Positions 11,848-25,902 of a stretch of DNA of 64,000 nucleotides are shown one piece after another. The translations under genes and the position numbers were made by a program. Under the pieces are notes generated by a model. That model made no database searches. It worked only from the letters and a program-made list of their open reading frames with translations, and was not told the DNA's origin. Source of the DNA: Cloeon dipterum (taxonomy: Eukaryota; Arthropoda; Insecta; Ephemeroptera; Baetidae). The DNA lies in the NCBI RefSeq assembly GCF_949628265.1, contig NC_088787.1, forward strand, positions 10,530,501 to 10,594,500, in the 5' to 3' direction. Every line of letters begins with the position of its first letter. Position 1 is the stretch's first letter.

Positions 11848-14800
11848 AATATAATACGGAATGCTAAAGGTGTTTATTTGAAAAATTGAACTTGATTATC
11901 GTGGTCTTGATCTTTGACCTACAAAGTTTGTCACCACAAGAGCAGAATTTATTTTGCATCAATTTTTTTATTAAGATTTCATAAAAATGCCTTTTTAAAA
12001 ACACCGTGTAAATCAAGTAATTATTTTTTAGAACCAAAAAAATGTGAATTGATAAATTAAACCGTTATTTTGTTATTTATTTTCCTCGGGACCATTCATT
12101 GCAAGCAACAAGAAAATATCGGAACTCGTGGGTGCCTCCCCCGCATCCCGTCTCGCAGAAATTTAAAAAACCAGTTCTGTTTTTAGAGTAGCCGTCAAAC
12201 GAATTGCTTGTTATATTTGGAGAACATGCACTCACGCTGCTCTGGAAATTTTTCCCGGACGAGCGAACGCCTCCTGCATTTTGTTCGGCGGTCGTCGTTT
12301 TTCTCGTGATGCACATAACTCTTTCCTCGAAGGTGCATGAATATGTAAACCTGTGCGAGAGTGCATTTCTCTCTGTATATATACAACACACCAAACCAAA
12401 ACCACTTCCAGAAGCAGCGGGGGCCGTACGCCGAGACACATTCTGAGATGGGTGGCATTGCAGCCGTGAGTTTAATGCCGAGCCTTCGATAAAACAAAAG
12501 GAGCATTTTGTATTTAGACTCCGGTCTGATATTTATGTGCTTCAAGATTAAATATAAATTTCTGCCTTATCTGTCTTTCGTCAGAGGAAGGTGAACCATA
12601 AGGAATTTTAACATACTTTCCCGTTTTATTGGAATGTAACCCAATCAAAATCGATGAAAATAAATGAGAGACTCGATCAATGCTAAAACCTGTTGCTTTT
12701 ACGGTTTTTTCTTCATAATTTGTTTTATTTTCAAATCATTTCTATTAAAGAGAAAATATTGTTATATTTTATACAGTTAAAAGCTAAAAAATGCTAGAAA
12801 TTGAATTTTCAGAGGTTTATAAGGTTTACAGACTGAAGTAATTGTTCCAAAAATCGTGAAACTCCAAAGAAAAAAATACACCAAATTTATTTCCATTGGA
12901 AATAAGCTCATAAAATAGATGAAATTTTTATCCAACTTGATATCGGTCTAAAACAGCAAATAAAATACCTTTCATCATTTTATAAAATATTTTCAACACT
13001 CAAAAAGTAACAAGGAAAAATTTTACATTAATTTTAATATAGAGTTTTGAAGAAAAAATGTAAAATAGTAATAGCAGAGAAGTTAAAAAATGCGTAGCTT
13101 TACAAAACCTCATTTTTTCTCTGTAAAAAATGACAGTACAAAGCATAACCTTGGATTGTGTGTCACAATCTACGACTTGTTTTCTTTTCTTTTTTTCTAA
13201 ATAAACATACGCACGCCTCGTCGCTCGTGTCCGCAATTTAAAGCCGCGTCAGCAGCGAATTAATTTGCGGCGGCACACTGAGCACGCAAGTAAGTAGAAA
13301 AAAGCTTTAAGTACGCGTGCGTTACTATTGTGCAATAAAAAAAAAAATACCGGCTAATGATGTAGCTCTGGCTGGCGAACGGGACTTATTAGTCGCAAAA
13401 ATGGACGGCGCAAACTTTAATGAAGTCACGCCGCACCGTTTTCGCCACCACTTCAGGATTATTTTGCACACCTGCGCGCGACCGGGCGGTAATTATAGTA
13501 CATAGGCTGGTCGTGCAATTCGATACTGGCATTGTTCGTGCGCATCTGATTTTCATCCGAGGCCCAATTTTGAGTGGCATATACGTATATTATGCACTTC
13601 TCATTATTTTTAAATTGTAACTGATACCGAGAGGGTTATTATTTTTATGAAGTGGAGTGTTAATTACACATGACTGACATGTGGTCCAGGTGTGTCATTC
13701 CAATGTGTCACTGACCGATAATGTATTTTATAAATTAAATTATTTATTGACATTTTATTGCTTAAAATTGCAAAATAAACTTCAAAGTTATTGTTATGGA
13801 ATTTTGTATTTTTTTTTCTTTATTATTCTTCATTCCTAAACTGACTCTGATTTTCTGATTTTTTTCTAATGGAGGTATGAATCATAATTTTTGTAACTGT
13901 GTACAAACATTGAAAATATTAATTTTTTTATAAATTTTTAAAATTGTGCTGCTTCTGATTTTTTGAATAAAAAAATAGCTACAGAATTAGTTAATTATCT
14001 TAAAAAACATGGAACATGCAGTTATCATAATAAGCTATTAGCGATTTCCCTTAACAAATCAAAAATATATAAGGTACTTTTCTCAAAAAAGAATCAAAAT
14101 TTCATCAGCTTGTCTCATCAAATAATTCATTTTAAATAAATGGACTTAAAATTCCATTTTAAATCGATCCCATAAGGATTTTATTTATTTGCTGCACAAT
14201 ATGACTTTCAAAGAGAGTCAAGTTAAAAGATTTCCCATGGATATATCACTTTAATTGGTGAAAAATTCTTAAATTCCATTTATTCACTGTCAAATTAGGC
14301 GTAGCTTCCTTAAAGTAAAAATTTAAAAAAATGTTTCAGAAGCAAAATTATTATAATTTTCAGCTTAATTCCATGGAAATCCACTGGTATTCCTATATTA
14401 CCTTATTTTAATTCAGATTTCCTCTCATTTTCATTTCACTAAATCATATCCGCTTTTTGACGCTGTCGTGTACAGCAAAAAAAAAATAACAAACGAGTGG
14501 AATGTTGTTGATTTCCCAGTTTCCTCCGCTGTTAAAGTCACCGCGCCTCCAATATATCACCATCGCACGTCAAAAAAGTGGCTTTTCATCGCGCATGACG
14601 CTGAAAATTTGCCACACTTGATAACTCCTGAATGAAAAACTCCAATCTCTAAGACACCTCTCGTCGTCGATTTTCCTGGCACTTTAAACATTTCTCCCGC
14701 GATTTGACATAGCTGAGAGCACCTTTTAAGCCACGCAGACATCTCAGGTGTTTATCGGATCTCCTGAAAGGTTGCCCGCTCTCGGCGTGCAGCGCAGATG

Positions 14801-17800
14801 CAAGGGACTCGTTGTCCGTTCACAAAAGTCAAAGGGAAAATAAATACGACACAGTTATGGATTTTTCCGTGTATATAAAGGAATTCCTTGTGACATTATC
14901 AAAATGCGAGCCACATATACGGGGAGGGAGCGAGCATAATAAAAATAAAAATGCAGTCAGGGGTTCCAGCAGGGAATTCGTATAAATATCCGAAATAAAG
15001 ACACGGGTCCAGACTCCAGAGAGCCTCGCCCTGCTGCTTGTGAAAATGGGCTCGATTTCAAAGGTGGATCAGATTACCTTGCCCGATAATACCAACACTT
15101 GTGTATGACCTGCGCACACACACATCGGGTTCAGGGTTTGTGCCTCGAGAGATCGCGTTTCATTTTTTATTTTTATCTCTGCGCCGTGTTTAATTTTTTG
15201 CGAGTGTCGTCATCCTGCTCTCAATGAATTCACGACTGCCGCCTGCATAATTACATTGTGCTGCTGAGAATGTACTCTCTCTTCTTCTCAGCTCGCGAGA
15301 ATAACGGATAACCGTTTGAATGACGCCAATTAGCGTTTAATTAATTAATATTATACTAATCAGGCAGGCTATCGCTCTTTCCTGAAAGGCTCTCATCGGA
15401 TGAGAGGTGAAACTAGTTCAAGAGAAACTACTTTAAATGTCATCGTAAAATTTTTATTTCGAAAATTATGTGCTGTTAGATCACTAATTGAATGGCTGGG
15501 AATTTTTGACAGTCCATCTAATCGAACCACAACCGTTCAAAAACAGTATCAATTCGTTTAGATTAGCTAAAAAATGTTAGCCTATTTATTTGTTGTCGGT
15601 TTTAAATTAATTAACAGGTTGTTTTGTGCTTACGAAAATTGAGTTTGCTGCAATTGTTGATTTTAAGCCATTTTAATTATTTAGGGAGTAAAGAGAAAAT
15701 ATTACATTTAAATCAGCTCCTCCTCAATTATTGCTGAAATCAAACTCAATAGTGTCGTTCCTCCTTATACCTATTTGTAGGGTAAAAATGTTCATCCATG
15801 TTGCAATTTCAAGATTATTTGAATTAAAAACGTCTGTGTCTGAATGACATGTTTAGTAATTTTAATGTGTTATAAATTATTTACGAAAGTGAACCCTATT
15901 AAAATGTTTAAAATTAAGATTTAAAATAAATGTAATTTTTAAAAACTAAGGGAGTGAGATATGACAAAAGTGAGTCCAGAATTGAGTTTTTTTATGGCAC
16001 AAATATATGGAGACATCAAGAACGCTTAGTTAGTTCCGACTATCTCAAAATTTCATTCATCAGGGGGGTGCAGTGAGATCTCAACCCCCGGACATGGCCT
16101 TGAAAAGTCAAAACTAGTTTTATTTTCAAACAAATTTCGGTCAAGTTCAATGTAATTTAAATAGAAGAGACCCTGTGTGAAAATTTCTTGATTTTCATGG
16201 AGTAAAAAACATTTTTACAACTAGGCTGACTTTGAATTTCTTGAAAAATAGAAAAAGCATCGTATAAAAATATTTTTAAATGTAGTTTACTGTCTGACTT
16301 TGGTCATTTTGGGCTTTCGAATATCGCAAACTGTAAAATTGGCAATTTTATTAAATTTGGCCCAATGTTTGGGTAAATCCTCTAATAATCCAGCTAATTT
16401 CGTCCAAATCCGAGGACCCGTGTTGATAATGTTTATTTATACCAATAATTAATTTAAAAATGTAATTTACATAACTTTGCGAATTTCTCTACATTAAATT
16501 GTCCTACATTGCCGACAAAAACAAACAACTGTCTAAAAATAGTCGACTCTTTATCCTAAAAAGCAGTAAGAGTTTCACAGCATTTGCATTCTATAATTTG
16601 ACAGCATAATCACCAATTAAACTAATCAGTTCGTGGAAAGAGCGAAGAGGAAATTCCTGGTGTGCAAAAATGCTCACTCGGAGAAATATTTAGGCTATGC
16701 ATACATTTCCAAAGTGGTTGTCCAATAACCGCTTATCTTGTTTGGGCATCCTTTCTCGGAACTCGCCTGGCAAAGCAAACCCCTGCTCTCTTGCGCGCAG
16801 CATCTCTCGGCGTGGCCCAGTTTCCAGTTTTCGTTCGTCAGGCTGTCAATGCGCGGTGTGTGCTCACGATAATATACTTTCCTCGTTGTTGTAGGTGCAA
16901 CAAGTAACTACTATAAGCGGGCGCAGACATGAAATTTTGCTCGTGCCGTGCGCGGTGGAGCAGCAGTGTGACTCACGTTAAGGGGTCAACCGCTTTTTAT
17001 CTCGCAGCTGAGAGAGCGAGCGAGCGAGCACCCATCTCTCTGTATGTGCGCGTAATTTAATACACATTACACTCAATTGCTCTCTCTACTTGTTTCACGC
17101 TCCAGATTTAATTGATGCGATCGCTCGCGGGGGTCACGATTTTCCCCGAAAACTGCTGCTTTTATCTCTTGCCCGCCTGCAGCTTCGGCAGCTTCTTTTT
17201 ATTCCAATTAAAGCAGCTTTATATTTATTTTCCGTAATTGTCTCGTGTAGATTATCTCTGTCATTACGCGGAAAAATACGATGACAACAGCGATGCTTCT
17301 GCTTTGTATGAATTTCGCATTCTCTTTGGCTAATTTGGCTGAGTATGGTATTGCTTGTCAATTACCACAACGGCCGCGTCGTTAAATTTCGCAATAAAGT
17401 TTCGTCGGCATGGAAGCGGCGCTGAATCTCGTTTCGTTTTATTCGAGCAGAAGTGAATATAATATTAATAAACAAGGCCAGCAGGGAACACAATGGTGTC
17501 GGTGCAGGCTGGATGGTAAAAAAAAATATAGATGGCAAGCAATATCGCGACCCGTTCAAGCAGCAGCAACCGCGCGCGCAGATAAAAAAAATATATAATG
17601 TGTTTTGCGAAAAGCTATTGATAGATTATAAGAGTAACATACGCGCTCACCGAAGAGGCAGTAGCTGGAATTTTAAGTGGATGTTTTATACACATGAAGG
17701 ATCATAAAATTGTGGGCTGAGGCAGATACGGGAGCAGAAAGAGAAGCGGACAGCCGAAATGACTTTGGAATTCACCAGCGGACCTTCTCGGAAGCTGGAC

Positions 17801-18978
17801 ATAAGACTCGGCTCGTAATCTAGCCCTGCATTTGCACACAATCGCTTAAATCTATGGCTTATAAAAGTAAAAAATGCCGAGAAAACAGACTGGGAGGTTT
17901 GACTTTGGACCTTTGCCGTCACAATTCACGAAGAATTTGATTTTCTCCTGTTTTAAAACAATGATTTTGAGAAGAAATGGTGAATGATTTTTTTCCAAAT
18001 AGTATAAAGGTAAAAGCAACTGAGAAAAGGAAATATGTGTTAGATAAAACACCTTCAATTTGGCATTTGGGAACGTTTGTCTGTGGTGTCACCTGTTGGT
18101 TGCTTTGAACAATTTTCCTTGGTTTATGCGTGATAAAAAAAAGGATATTTTTGTACTTTTAAGCAAGTTTCATGACTGGAAAGAACCATGAATGATTTTG
18201 AGTGTTTTTTTACATAAAGAATTAAATTCCAATGAATAATTAGAGTTCAGCAGAGAGAAGAAAATTGTTTCAGGCGTGTAATTAAAGTGTTTGATTCAAA
18301 CATCCAAAATAGCATTAATTTTCGATCAACAGCTCGAGGCAAACCAACAAAAGCTGACAAATAACGATGATTTTCAACTTTTCAAGCAGGCTGCAAGTTC
18401 AAGAAGGAAGTTAATTGCCGCCTGCCACACGTAACCCTTCGAGCAGCAAGGATTGGACAGGCCTGAATCCGACAAATCCAACCGCGACACATATTTTCTC
18501 TGATCTCCATCTCGCCCGGCGAAATTAATAGCCGTGATTAACATTTTAACGCAATAAGCTACTGGTTTTCAATCAAACTAATGAGAATTACAAACGAGAA
18601 TAGCGACGCCGAGGCGGCAGCAGGCTGTTAATTTTTAATGCATCCGGCTGCTGTGCGAAAAAGCAGGCAGCGCCTCGAATTATATTATTATATGGCCGGC
18701 GCAAGAGCGGGGACGACGCAATAGCTAGTCTGCGCTCCTTCTCGTCCTCCTTTATAACTGTACGTATAGATTCAAGTGTGTAAATGTGTAGTAGCGTGAT
18801 CCACACGTATTATTTTCTAGACGATAAATTAAGGACAAGCGCACACAGAAAGGCAAAATTGCAAAATGTGTTGATTTAAATTGATTTTTTGTTTTATTCG
18901 AATCCTAAAGAAAAATTATCATGGCATACCTATCAGCAAGATTAAATAAAATATCGATTACAACGAGTAAATTAATTT
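11848..18978. other. Gene-poor region, no supported gene
   Basis: Mostly AT-rich with GC-richer islands at about 12060-12480, 13200-13600, 14480-15300 and 16640-17600. The island at 14480-15300 includes a TATAAATA box at 14981 followed at 15046 by an ATG opening only 20 codons. The island at 16640-17600 has short GAGC runs. None contains a frame I can defend as a gene; they could be regulatory sequence or non-coding exons. Confidence 0.35.
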
Positions 18979-19395
18979 GAATTCACTAGTTGCTTAAGCC
19001 CTTAATGTTTGAGGCCTCCAACAGATGGCGCCACCGTAGATTTTCATAATAAATTTAATTTTAAGGCACTTCACCTGCGATTTCAGACTCAATCCTGTTA
19101 CTGTGCATTCTTCACTTAATATGCTTTCTTTTGACGTGCTGAATACCAAAATCGGTTTAGCCAATCGGCGTAGAATCGTAAAAAAAACTATTTTTTGAAA
19201 TATAAAATATTTTCCAACGTTTCTACGGCGAATGGCTGGACTGATTTTGGTTTTCAGCACGTCAAAAGAAAGCATATTAAGTGAAGAATGCACAGTGGCA
19301 GGATTGAGTCTGAATTCGCAGCGGAAGTGCTTTAAAATTAAATTTATTACGAAATTATACAGTGCCGCCATCTGTTGACGGCTTTGGATTTAATT
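18979..19395. mobile_element. Foldback MITE, Family A, copy 1
   Basis: One of four dispersed copies, each about 400 bp and almost entirely one long hairpin. The outer motif CAACAGATGGCGCCACCGTA near 19019 is mirrored by GCCGCCATCTGTTG near 19365. The inner motif GACGTGCTGAATACCAAAAT near 19133 is mirrored by ATTTTGGTTTTCAGCACGTC near 19245. The centre reads GTAGAATCGT... and ...ACGTTTCTAC. The open frame at 18994-19371 is the hairpin itself. This copy's right terminal repeat is degraded. Confidence 0.85.
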
Positions 19396-21369
19396 GATTT
19401 CTCTACAGCTTTTTAGGTTAATTCCTCAGAAAAACAGCTCTTTCAGCCCACCAAATTCTAAATTTATTTAGCTCTATAAAAAAGAGTTGTTACTTTAAAA
19501 GTAAAATAAAACCATCCCAAAGTTGCAGTCATTTGAAATAATAAACTCTTGCAGCACTGCCGTTCTCCCGAATTCGACCTCTAAAAGGTGTCCTATCCAA
19601 CGGCAAAGCCCGCTGACTGCAGCGAGCTGTGTGTAGAACTTGTAAAAGGCGAACATGCCGGAGGATGACGATAATAACAATCGCCAAAGAGGCTAATTTC
19701 CTCACCGGTTGTCGGTGTTTTGCCCTCCGCTGTTGTCTCTTTGTGTGAATCTGCAGGAAATCTTGGGCAATTATCGCAGCAGTAGGTACTCACTGCGCGA
19801 AAAACACACTCTACTTGTGGTGCTCAAACAATGCCCGTGCGTGTCGCAGTTTCGGCTCTTCTCTCTCTATACACACACACATCTGATATCTGAGGCTGCA
19901 GGCCGATTTAATTTTGATTTTTCCCCACCGCATTAACGTTTTTGCTTCGGGCTTGAAATTCTATCTCACGACGAGAGCAGTCTGTCATAATTAGCCTGGA
20001 TAATTACATTTTTGCGGTTGGAAACGCGGGAAATGCAAAGCGCGGCTGATGGAGAACGGTTTCAGGTCGAGCATGAAAACCAGAAGAAGAATTGAAAAAT
20101 CCGACTTGATAAATATGCGAGGGAAATTACGGAGTATTAAAATCGCATTTGGCTTCACTTGATGCTCAATAATCCTTGGGGCTACTAGGAGATCGTAATT
20201 AAGGTTGAGAATATCATTAAAAAGATGGCCTGCTTTGACCTCTGGGAAGGTCACACAAATCTAGGGCTTTTTTGGCACGCTTTTGGGGGCTTTTGGGAGC
20301 ACTCTCCGCGTTATAAATCACTGAAAGGTGTGCGCGAGTGCCCGCAGCGTGATTACATTACGTTCAGCGTAAAATTTATGGTCCACGATGCAGCAGCCGC
20401 AATAAAAGTGCAGGTTAGTGCTGCTTTATCTCGGCACACAGATGAGTAACGACCCGCCCGAGCAGAGAGATGCAGTAGCAAAGGAGAGAAATTAAGGCTC
20501 CGTGCGTGTGTGTGTTGTTATTATTATTACATAATTTTACGAATCTGGCGGGGGCTGCCCAGCCGGCCGTCCAACGTTAGATAGAGCCTGCGGTTTTGTC
20601 GACCGAGATAGATAGGAAGAAGAGCTGCGAGGGGGGTTGGGCGGAGGACCCTGAGGCAGCGCATTCCTGCAGCCGCAGCCTCCCTCCCAAGCATCTCATC
20701 ATCGCTGCTGTGAGCACATTTGTGAGTGTGTTCATGTTGTCAGCCGCACTCGATTTGTTATTCGCCTAAATTTTAAATTTTATTTAGCAACCACTGTCTC
20801 GAACAATGAAAATTCAATTTATTAATAACAGATAAATTTTAAAAATACTTTTATTTTACATATTATAATCTCAATTGAAGCAGAAAAAAATACGATTGAC
20901 ACTAGGCGCTTTTATTGATAATTATTTTCATTGTTGCTAAATTAATTGTTCAAGCAGCAAAACTCTACAATGTGCAACAATCAAACGAGGACCAAAGTAC
21001 AATAAAATTGAAATTCATTATGTATATACATACTAAATGAATGTGAGAATAAAATAAAATATAATAAGTTCTGTTACAAATTTTCCGACAGTTTTTATTC
21101 CTTTCGTCGAGATTCATCTGACGGATATTTTTTTCAGGGAAGCTCCTGGTCGGTCAAGAAACAAAATAAAGGTTCAAATAGGAAGGCATATAGCACTCGC
21201 ACTATTCAAACCTTACAGACAATTTTAAAAAAAATTGTGTAGTTTACTATTTTAAATTAAGCTTGTTTACTTCGAAGATAAATTTTTGCGACACTTTGTA
21301 ATAAAAACACAACATTTTTGTCAATATAGAGCACAAATTAATTTTACAGCTTAATATAGCAAAGTTGGA
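19396..21369. other. Gene-poor region with a GC-rich island
   Basis: No defensible exon. The island at about 20230-20760 carries GT and TAT microsatellites and CpG-containing blocks, and could be a promoter or enhancer. The rest is AT-rich. Confidence 0.35.
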
Positions 21370-21777
21370 TTATTTACATTCGATAATTTGATCAATTAAG
21401 AAAGTATGACATAAAGATTCGGAAGAAACAGAAAATATAGAACTAGCTTTTATAATGTCCCAAATAAATGCTGAATAATTTGTCACCCCTGCAATGGTTG
21501 ACCAGAACTGGAAGTCGGCCCTTTTCACAAACAAACATGTGCTCATGTAACGGCACCTCTGCCAAGGCTTCTGTATACTTTTTAAATTGTTAAAACAAAC
21601 AGTTATCGCACAACTGGCTGAATTTCTATCAACTGAGATTTGCCTATTGCATTTTATCATTTTTTTAAACTGCAACTTTAAGTGTAACCGCCAATGTGAA
21701 ATTGCGAACGTCTGTTTGTATTTATTATTTTTATTATAGTTTTTGTTGTACACTCTCGTGTTTAATAAATTATTCAC
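21370..21777 (-). pseudogene. Unidentified 135-codon open frame, possible secreted-domain remnant
   Basis: A minus-strand frame ends in TAA at 21370. Its length is notable in such AT-rich DNA. It contains several cysteines (near SASCAITVC, PWQRCRYMSTC and SLCHTF) and tryptophans (DFQFWSTIAG, FIWDII), a pattern loosely like the middle of a C-type-lectin domain. I see no signal peptide, upstream exon or splice acceptor that would make a whole gene. It could be a decayed terminal exon or a chance frame; the lectin suggestion is weak. Confidence 0.2.
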
Positions 21778-24700
21778 AATGCAGTAAAAATTAAAGTTTG
21801 TAGAATTGAATCGGTAAAATATTTGATTCTGACTTAAAAGTCTACGACTTTGTGCTCATTTAAAAATTCCCTGTTAAAAAGAACCAAATGCGCAGCTAAA
21901 TTTTTACAGGAAACAACCATTCCCTTGGAAAAACCATTTTTGGTTGTGGGCAACAACAAACACAACCGCGATGAGCATCAAAGCTTAAGCATTCTTAGAG
22001 CAAAAAAATAAACCGAGAAAGGGGCGTGCGGGTTGTTGAATAATCTTTAGTGTGCGGCGTATAATTAGAGGCAGAAGGCCGCTGCGCCGAGGTGACAAAC
22101 GCACAATTAATGCAGACACCCAGCATGCACAAAAAAGCACTCTGTCATCTGTCCTGCTCCACGAGTGAGTTTTATTTTTTTTTTTTGTCCGAGACGCACA
22201 AAAAACCTCTGTCTGCCCCGTGAAACAATACTGAAAGAGCTCGCTTGTGTTTTGGAAATGCAGCAGCCAGCATCTCTCAGGCGTGCGTAAGATTGTCAAC
22301 ATTCTTGCCTGATGAGAAAGAAGCACGCCTGGCATCTGCGAGCTGCTGGCGAATCGTGCGGCCAGGAAATAAAACGAATTCGCGAGCCTTTCGTGGAATC
22401 GCACATTGTGCATGCTTCTTCAAACAGCGCACGTTCGATTTTATCGGGAAGCTTGATGTTTATTTGTTTTATTGAAGTGGCCGAACAGCAGCGGCCTTTT
22501 ACTTGAATTTGTTTTCAAAAAAGAGCTTATATATCGTAAGTTACGGTTTTAAATTTATCATTTTTTGGGCACAATAGATTTTTTTTAAACTATTTCAGGA
22601 AAAAACTAAAAATTTGTATTTTTGCACAAGACATATTTTTTAATTTAGAGGTTAAAATAGAATTGATACTGAAAAATCCTTGTTGCTAATCGCATAAACC
22701 AATTCTGGCTGAAAAGTTAGCTTGCTTTTCAAATGGTGACTGTCTCTCTACTTGAAATCCTATTTTATTTCACTACAAAGAGTTTCCCTGAAAAGTTGGA
22801 TAAATCTCTACAAGAGGATTCGAAATCTGCCTATAAAACATGGCCAAACTCTGTAAATTTTAGAGAAAACTGGAGAAATTTTAATTTTAATTGTGGCGAG
22901 GTCCTCTTTGATTTGTGCAAATTATAGAACAAATTTTTAAAATGATCTGCATTTTGTTGCCAACAATCCTAATAATTTTCAATTGTGGCGTCCTGTGTCA
23001 GTCCACGATTAAATATTACCTCACAATTGCTATAAGTTTTTCGTCAAAAAGATTTAAAAAAAAATTAAATAAAATGCCTCCTTTCTTTTGGCAGCGCAAA
23101 ATTTCTGTATGCTGTCCTTGTTGCAGTTTTCTGCACAGTCACTTGCTAATAATTCTGCCAAAACGCCAACTTTGCAATTTCTCCGGCAGCGACGAAACTG
23201 GCCCGTCCCCGTATCATCTCCAAAATTATGCCGCGCGCGGTGGCAGCGGGCGCGATAATTTATTTTCAGGTTATTATAATTTTTTGCCGAGCACTCGGAT
23301 GCCCATAACCTTTTTTGATCGCTTGTATTTTCTTTCGCTAGAGCAGTGGGCTGACGCGCTGCATATCTTTCTTAATACTCGGCTGGGGCTTGTCGCTGCC
23401 AACCACGGACAGACCCACTCTCGACAGCAAATTGTAATTATAGACTTCCTTAAGAAATTGCAAAAACCAGCAGCAGCCAAATTTATAGCGTGGCAAAATG
23501 GTCGATCGCTTGTTTCATTTTTCTCGCGTACTCACGCACTTCCTTTGGAATATTTATGAATGCTTTATTTACTTGTTCTCTGACGTTTGCAAAAATCTAG
23601 TTTGGATGAATTTTGAATGATTTTTTTTTTAATAATTTGAATTTAATGAAATAACCTATTGAGAAGTAACTAAATACGCCACTTTTAGGGGCTGTTAAAA
23701 ATTGCAAGGACATGAGATTTTTCCAACTGTCAATTTTTATCCGATTAAACACAAATTTTAATTTGAGATTTCATATTTTATATTCTGGTCGTTTTTCAAA
23801 GATATGCATGTAAATTCAATTTTACTTCTAGGGTACCATGTTGAGAGAAAAGCCACGCATTTTAATTGATTAAAAGAATGAAAATATAATTTAAAATTAA
23901 AAAAGACATTACTATAATAGATGGAAAAATTCTTATTAGTATATTTGCAATAAAAAAACTAAATAAACAATATTACATTATAAATAAGTTAATGTTTTTA
24001 GTTGCATTTAAAATTAAATTTAATTCAAGCTTTTAAATTTGATATATTTAAAACAAATTTCTATTTATTATAATGTGTAAAGATTTCTCGCAAAGATTAT
24101 GGTGAATTAAGGTTAGGAAGATTTTACTACCAGATAAATAAAACCCATTCTGGTGATTTCCCGGCAAAGAAATTCCTACAAGGCATTAAAAGCACCTTTT
24201 CATACCTTTTCGCCAGATGAATCTCCGTCGTGCGAGTTGATCGGACACAATACAACAACACTGAAAGGTCCAGGTGCGCCAGGAGTCACAGACAGCTATA
24301 CCAAGTGGAGGGTTGCACCTGAGATAACTAAAAAGGTCTCCTGCTGGTCCTTTGCTCGCGCTGCCGAGCCCGGCCCCCTCCTCACCCTCCTGCTGGCCGG
24401 CGGACGAGCGCGCACGTCACTCGGCTCGCTCACCTTCGAGCGCAGAAGGTGCTGCGCAGATGGCACCACTGCACGATATATCAGCATCCTCAATGGAATT
24501 TTACCTTTTGCCACTGGTAGACCGTGTCTTTTTTAATTTTGATAACAAAAAATCAGAATCTTTAAATTTGTATCAGATATACGCAGCAAAAAGTGGTTGT
24601 GAAATTGTTAGCGCATGCACTCTTCTAAATTTTTTATGCGGTGTTAGAAGTGAAACATAATGATTACAATTTTTCCATATATATTTTGCTTTGAAGTTTA

Positions 24701-25902
24701 TTTTGAACTCGAAATCCAATTTTTAATAAAATAATATCCTGTTTTCCAAATATTTTTCGAGGAAAAAAATATTTTTCCAACAATCCGCTACAAATTTTTA
24801 GCCAATGTTGGTGTTTACTGTTTTGGCGGGCCATTTAGACGTGTTTTGCAGTTTTAGATGATTTTAAGAACGGTTTAAATGTTTTAAATTTCACAATTCG
24901 AGCTCATTTGATAGTCCTGCAACGATTGGAAGATCAGAAATAATAGTCAGTTGTCTCTGTTTCACAACCTTATTTATTCGCAAATACTCGAAATTATAAC
25001 ATTATTATATTTTAAATCAAATCAATTTCTTGAAACTCCTAGACATCAAGATTCCTTATCTTCATCCTGATCGGTTGAATAGGCCTCATAGCTCCATTGC
25101 TGGTTGATGGCTGCATGCTGCATGGACCTGCTGTGTTGATATAGTTGCAAAAAAACCGCATTATTTTTCAATGCAGTGTGCAGTGATAAAATGCGTTTTT
25201 TTCAATTTGTACCAGTTTTCTGCAGGTTTTCACCCTATTTTTCAATAATTTGCTAATTGTTAGCATATAACCTCGACTTGAAAAATTGTCAGACATAAAT
25301 TTTTGGAGAAATTGAGGCAGCAAAATGGCAATTTAAAAGAAAATATCTGCACAGTGGAGGAAATTGAGCACTGTGTGACCGAAATTTTAGATTTTCGCAG
25401 AAGAAAAATGGAATTCTTGGTAAAAATTGAATGGTAAAAACCGTTAAAAACCAGTGGTGAAAAAACCGGGTGGTAAGCAAATACAAATAACCCTGTGTGT
25501 TGAACGGCAACCTAAACTCACCTTAAGATGACCTTGGCTAGCAAAATGGTTTATGGGGTGCTGATGCTTGACTTGGCCGTGTAAAACTTGTTAATATATA
25601 CTTAGAGTTAAAATAAATAAAAATAAATACTAATAATAGCGTCAGACATTAGACTAATTTAAAATGACGACACAAGAGTGCAGCGGTTTGACATTGATAC
25701 AAAACATTTAAAATTAAACTGTTTTAAAGTTGTTCCTGGAATGTTACCAGGGAGCTATTTTTTTGAAAAAGGAAATCAACTACAATGATTAAGAAAACAA
25801 TGAACATGCGAATAGGCGCAGGCTTGGAGGACAGCCTTTTTTACTTACAACTATTGAATTTGAGTACATTTACTAAATTAAATGAGCTCTAGCAAAAATG
25901 CG
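21778..25902. other. Gene-poor region with a degraded MITE copy
   Basis: A diverged, inverted copy of the TTAA-flanked MITE lies at about 22700-22930. A 214-codon plus-strand frame at 22915-23559 starts beside this repeat and has no domain or splice support. A GC-rich island lies at about 24200-24500, containing a minus-strand CGAAG/GTGAGC donor-like site near 24435; it could be a promoter with a non-coding exon. A possible diverged repeat with TGGTAA/TTACCA-like ends lies at about 25130-25480. Confidence 0.35.
22700..22930 (-). mobile_element. Degenerate TTAA-type MITE (Family B), inverted fragment
   Basis: On the minus strand this segment matches the middle of the copies at 50575 and 57106 (blocks around the CCAATTTTCTCC-like and CAAGTAAGGAGACAG-like regions), and on the plus strand it reads MVTVSLLEILFYF, similar to the small frame in those copies. 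Terminal repeats are not recognisable. Confidence 0.6.

Noticed and set aside
22915..23559. 214-codon plus-strand frame, the longest single frame in the window
   Set aside because: It starts beside a degraded MITE, has no domain and no splice context, and mixes AT-rich and GC-rich stretches without codon bias.
24153..24660. 127- and 102-codon plus-strand frames
   Set aside because: They span a GC-rich island without splice context or domain; more likely regulatory or leader sequence.
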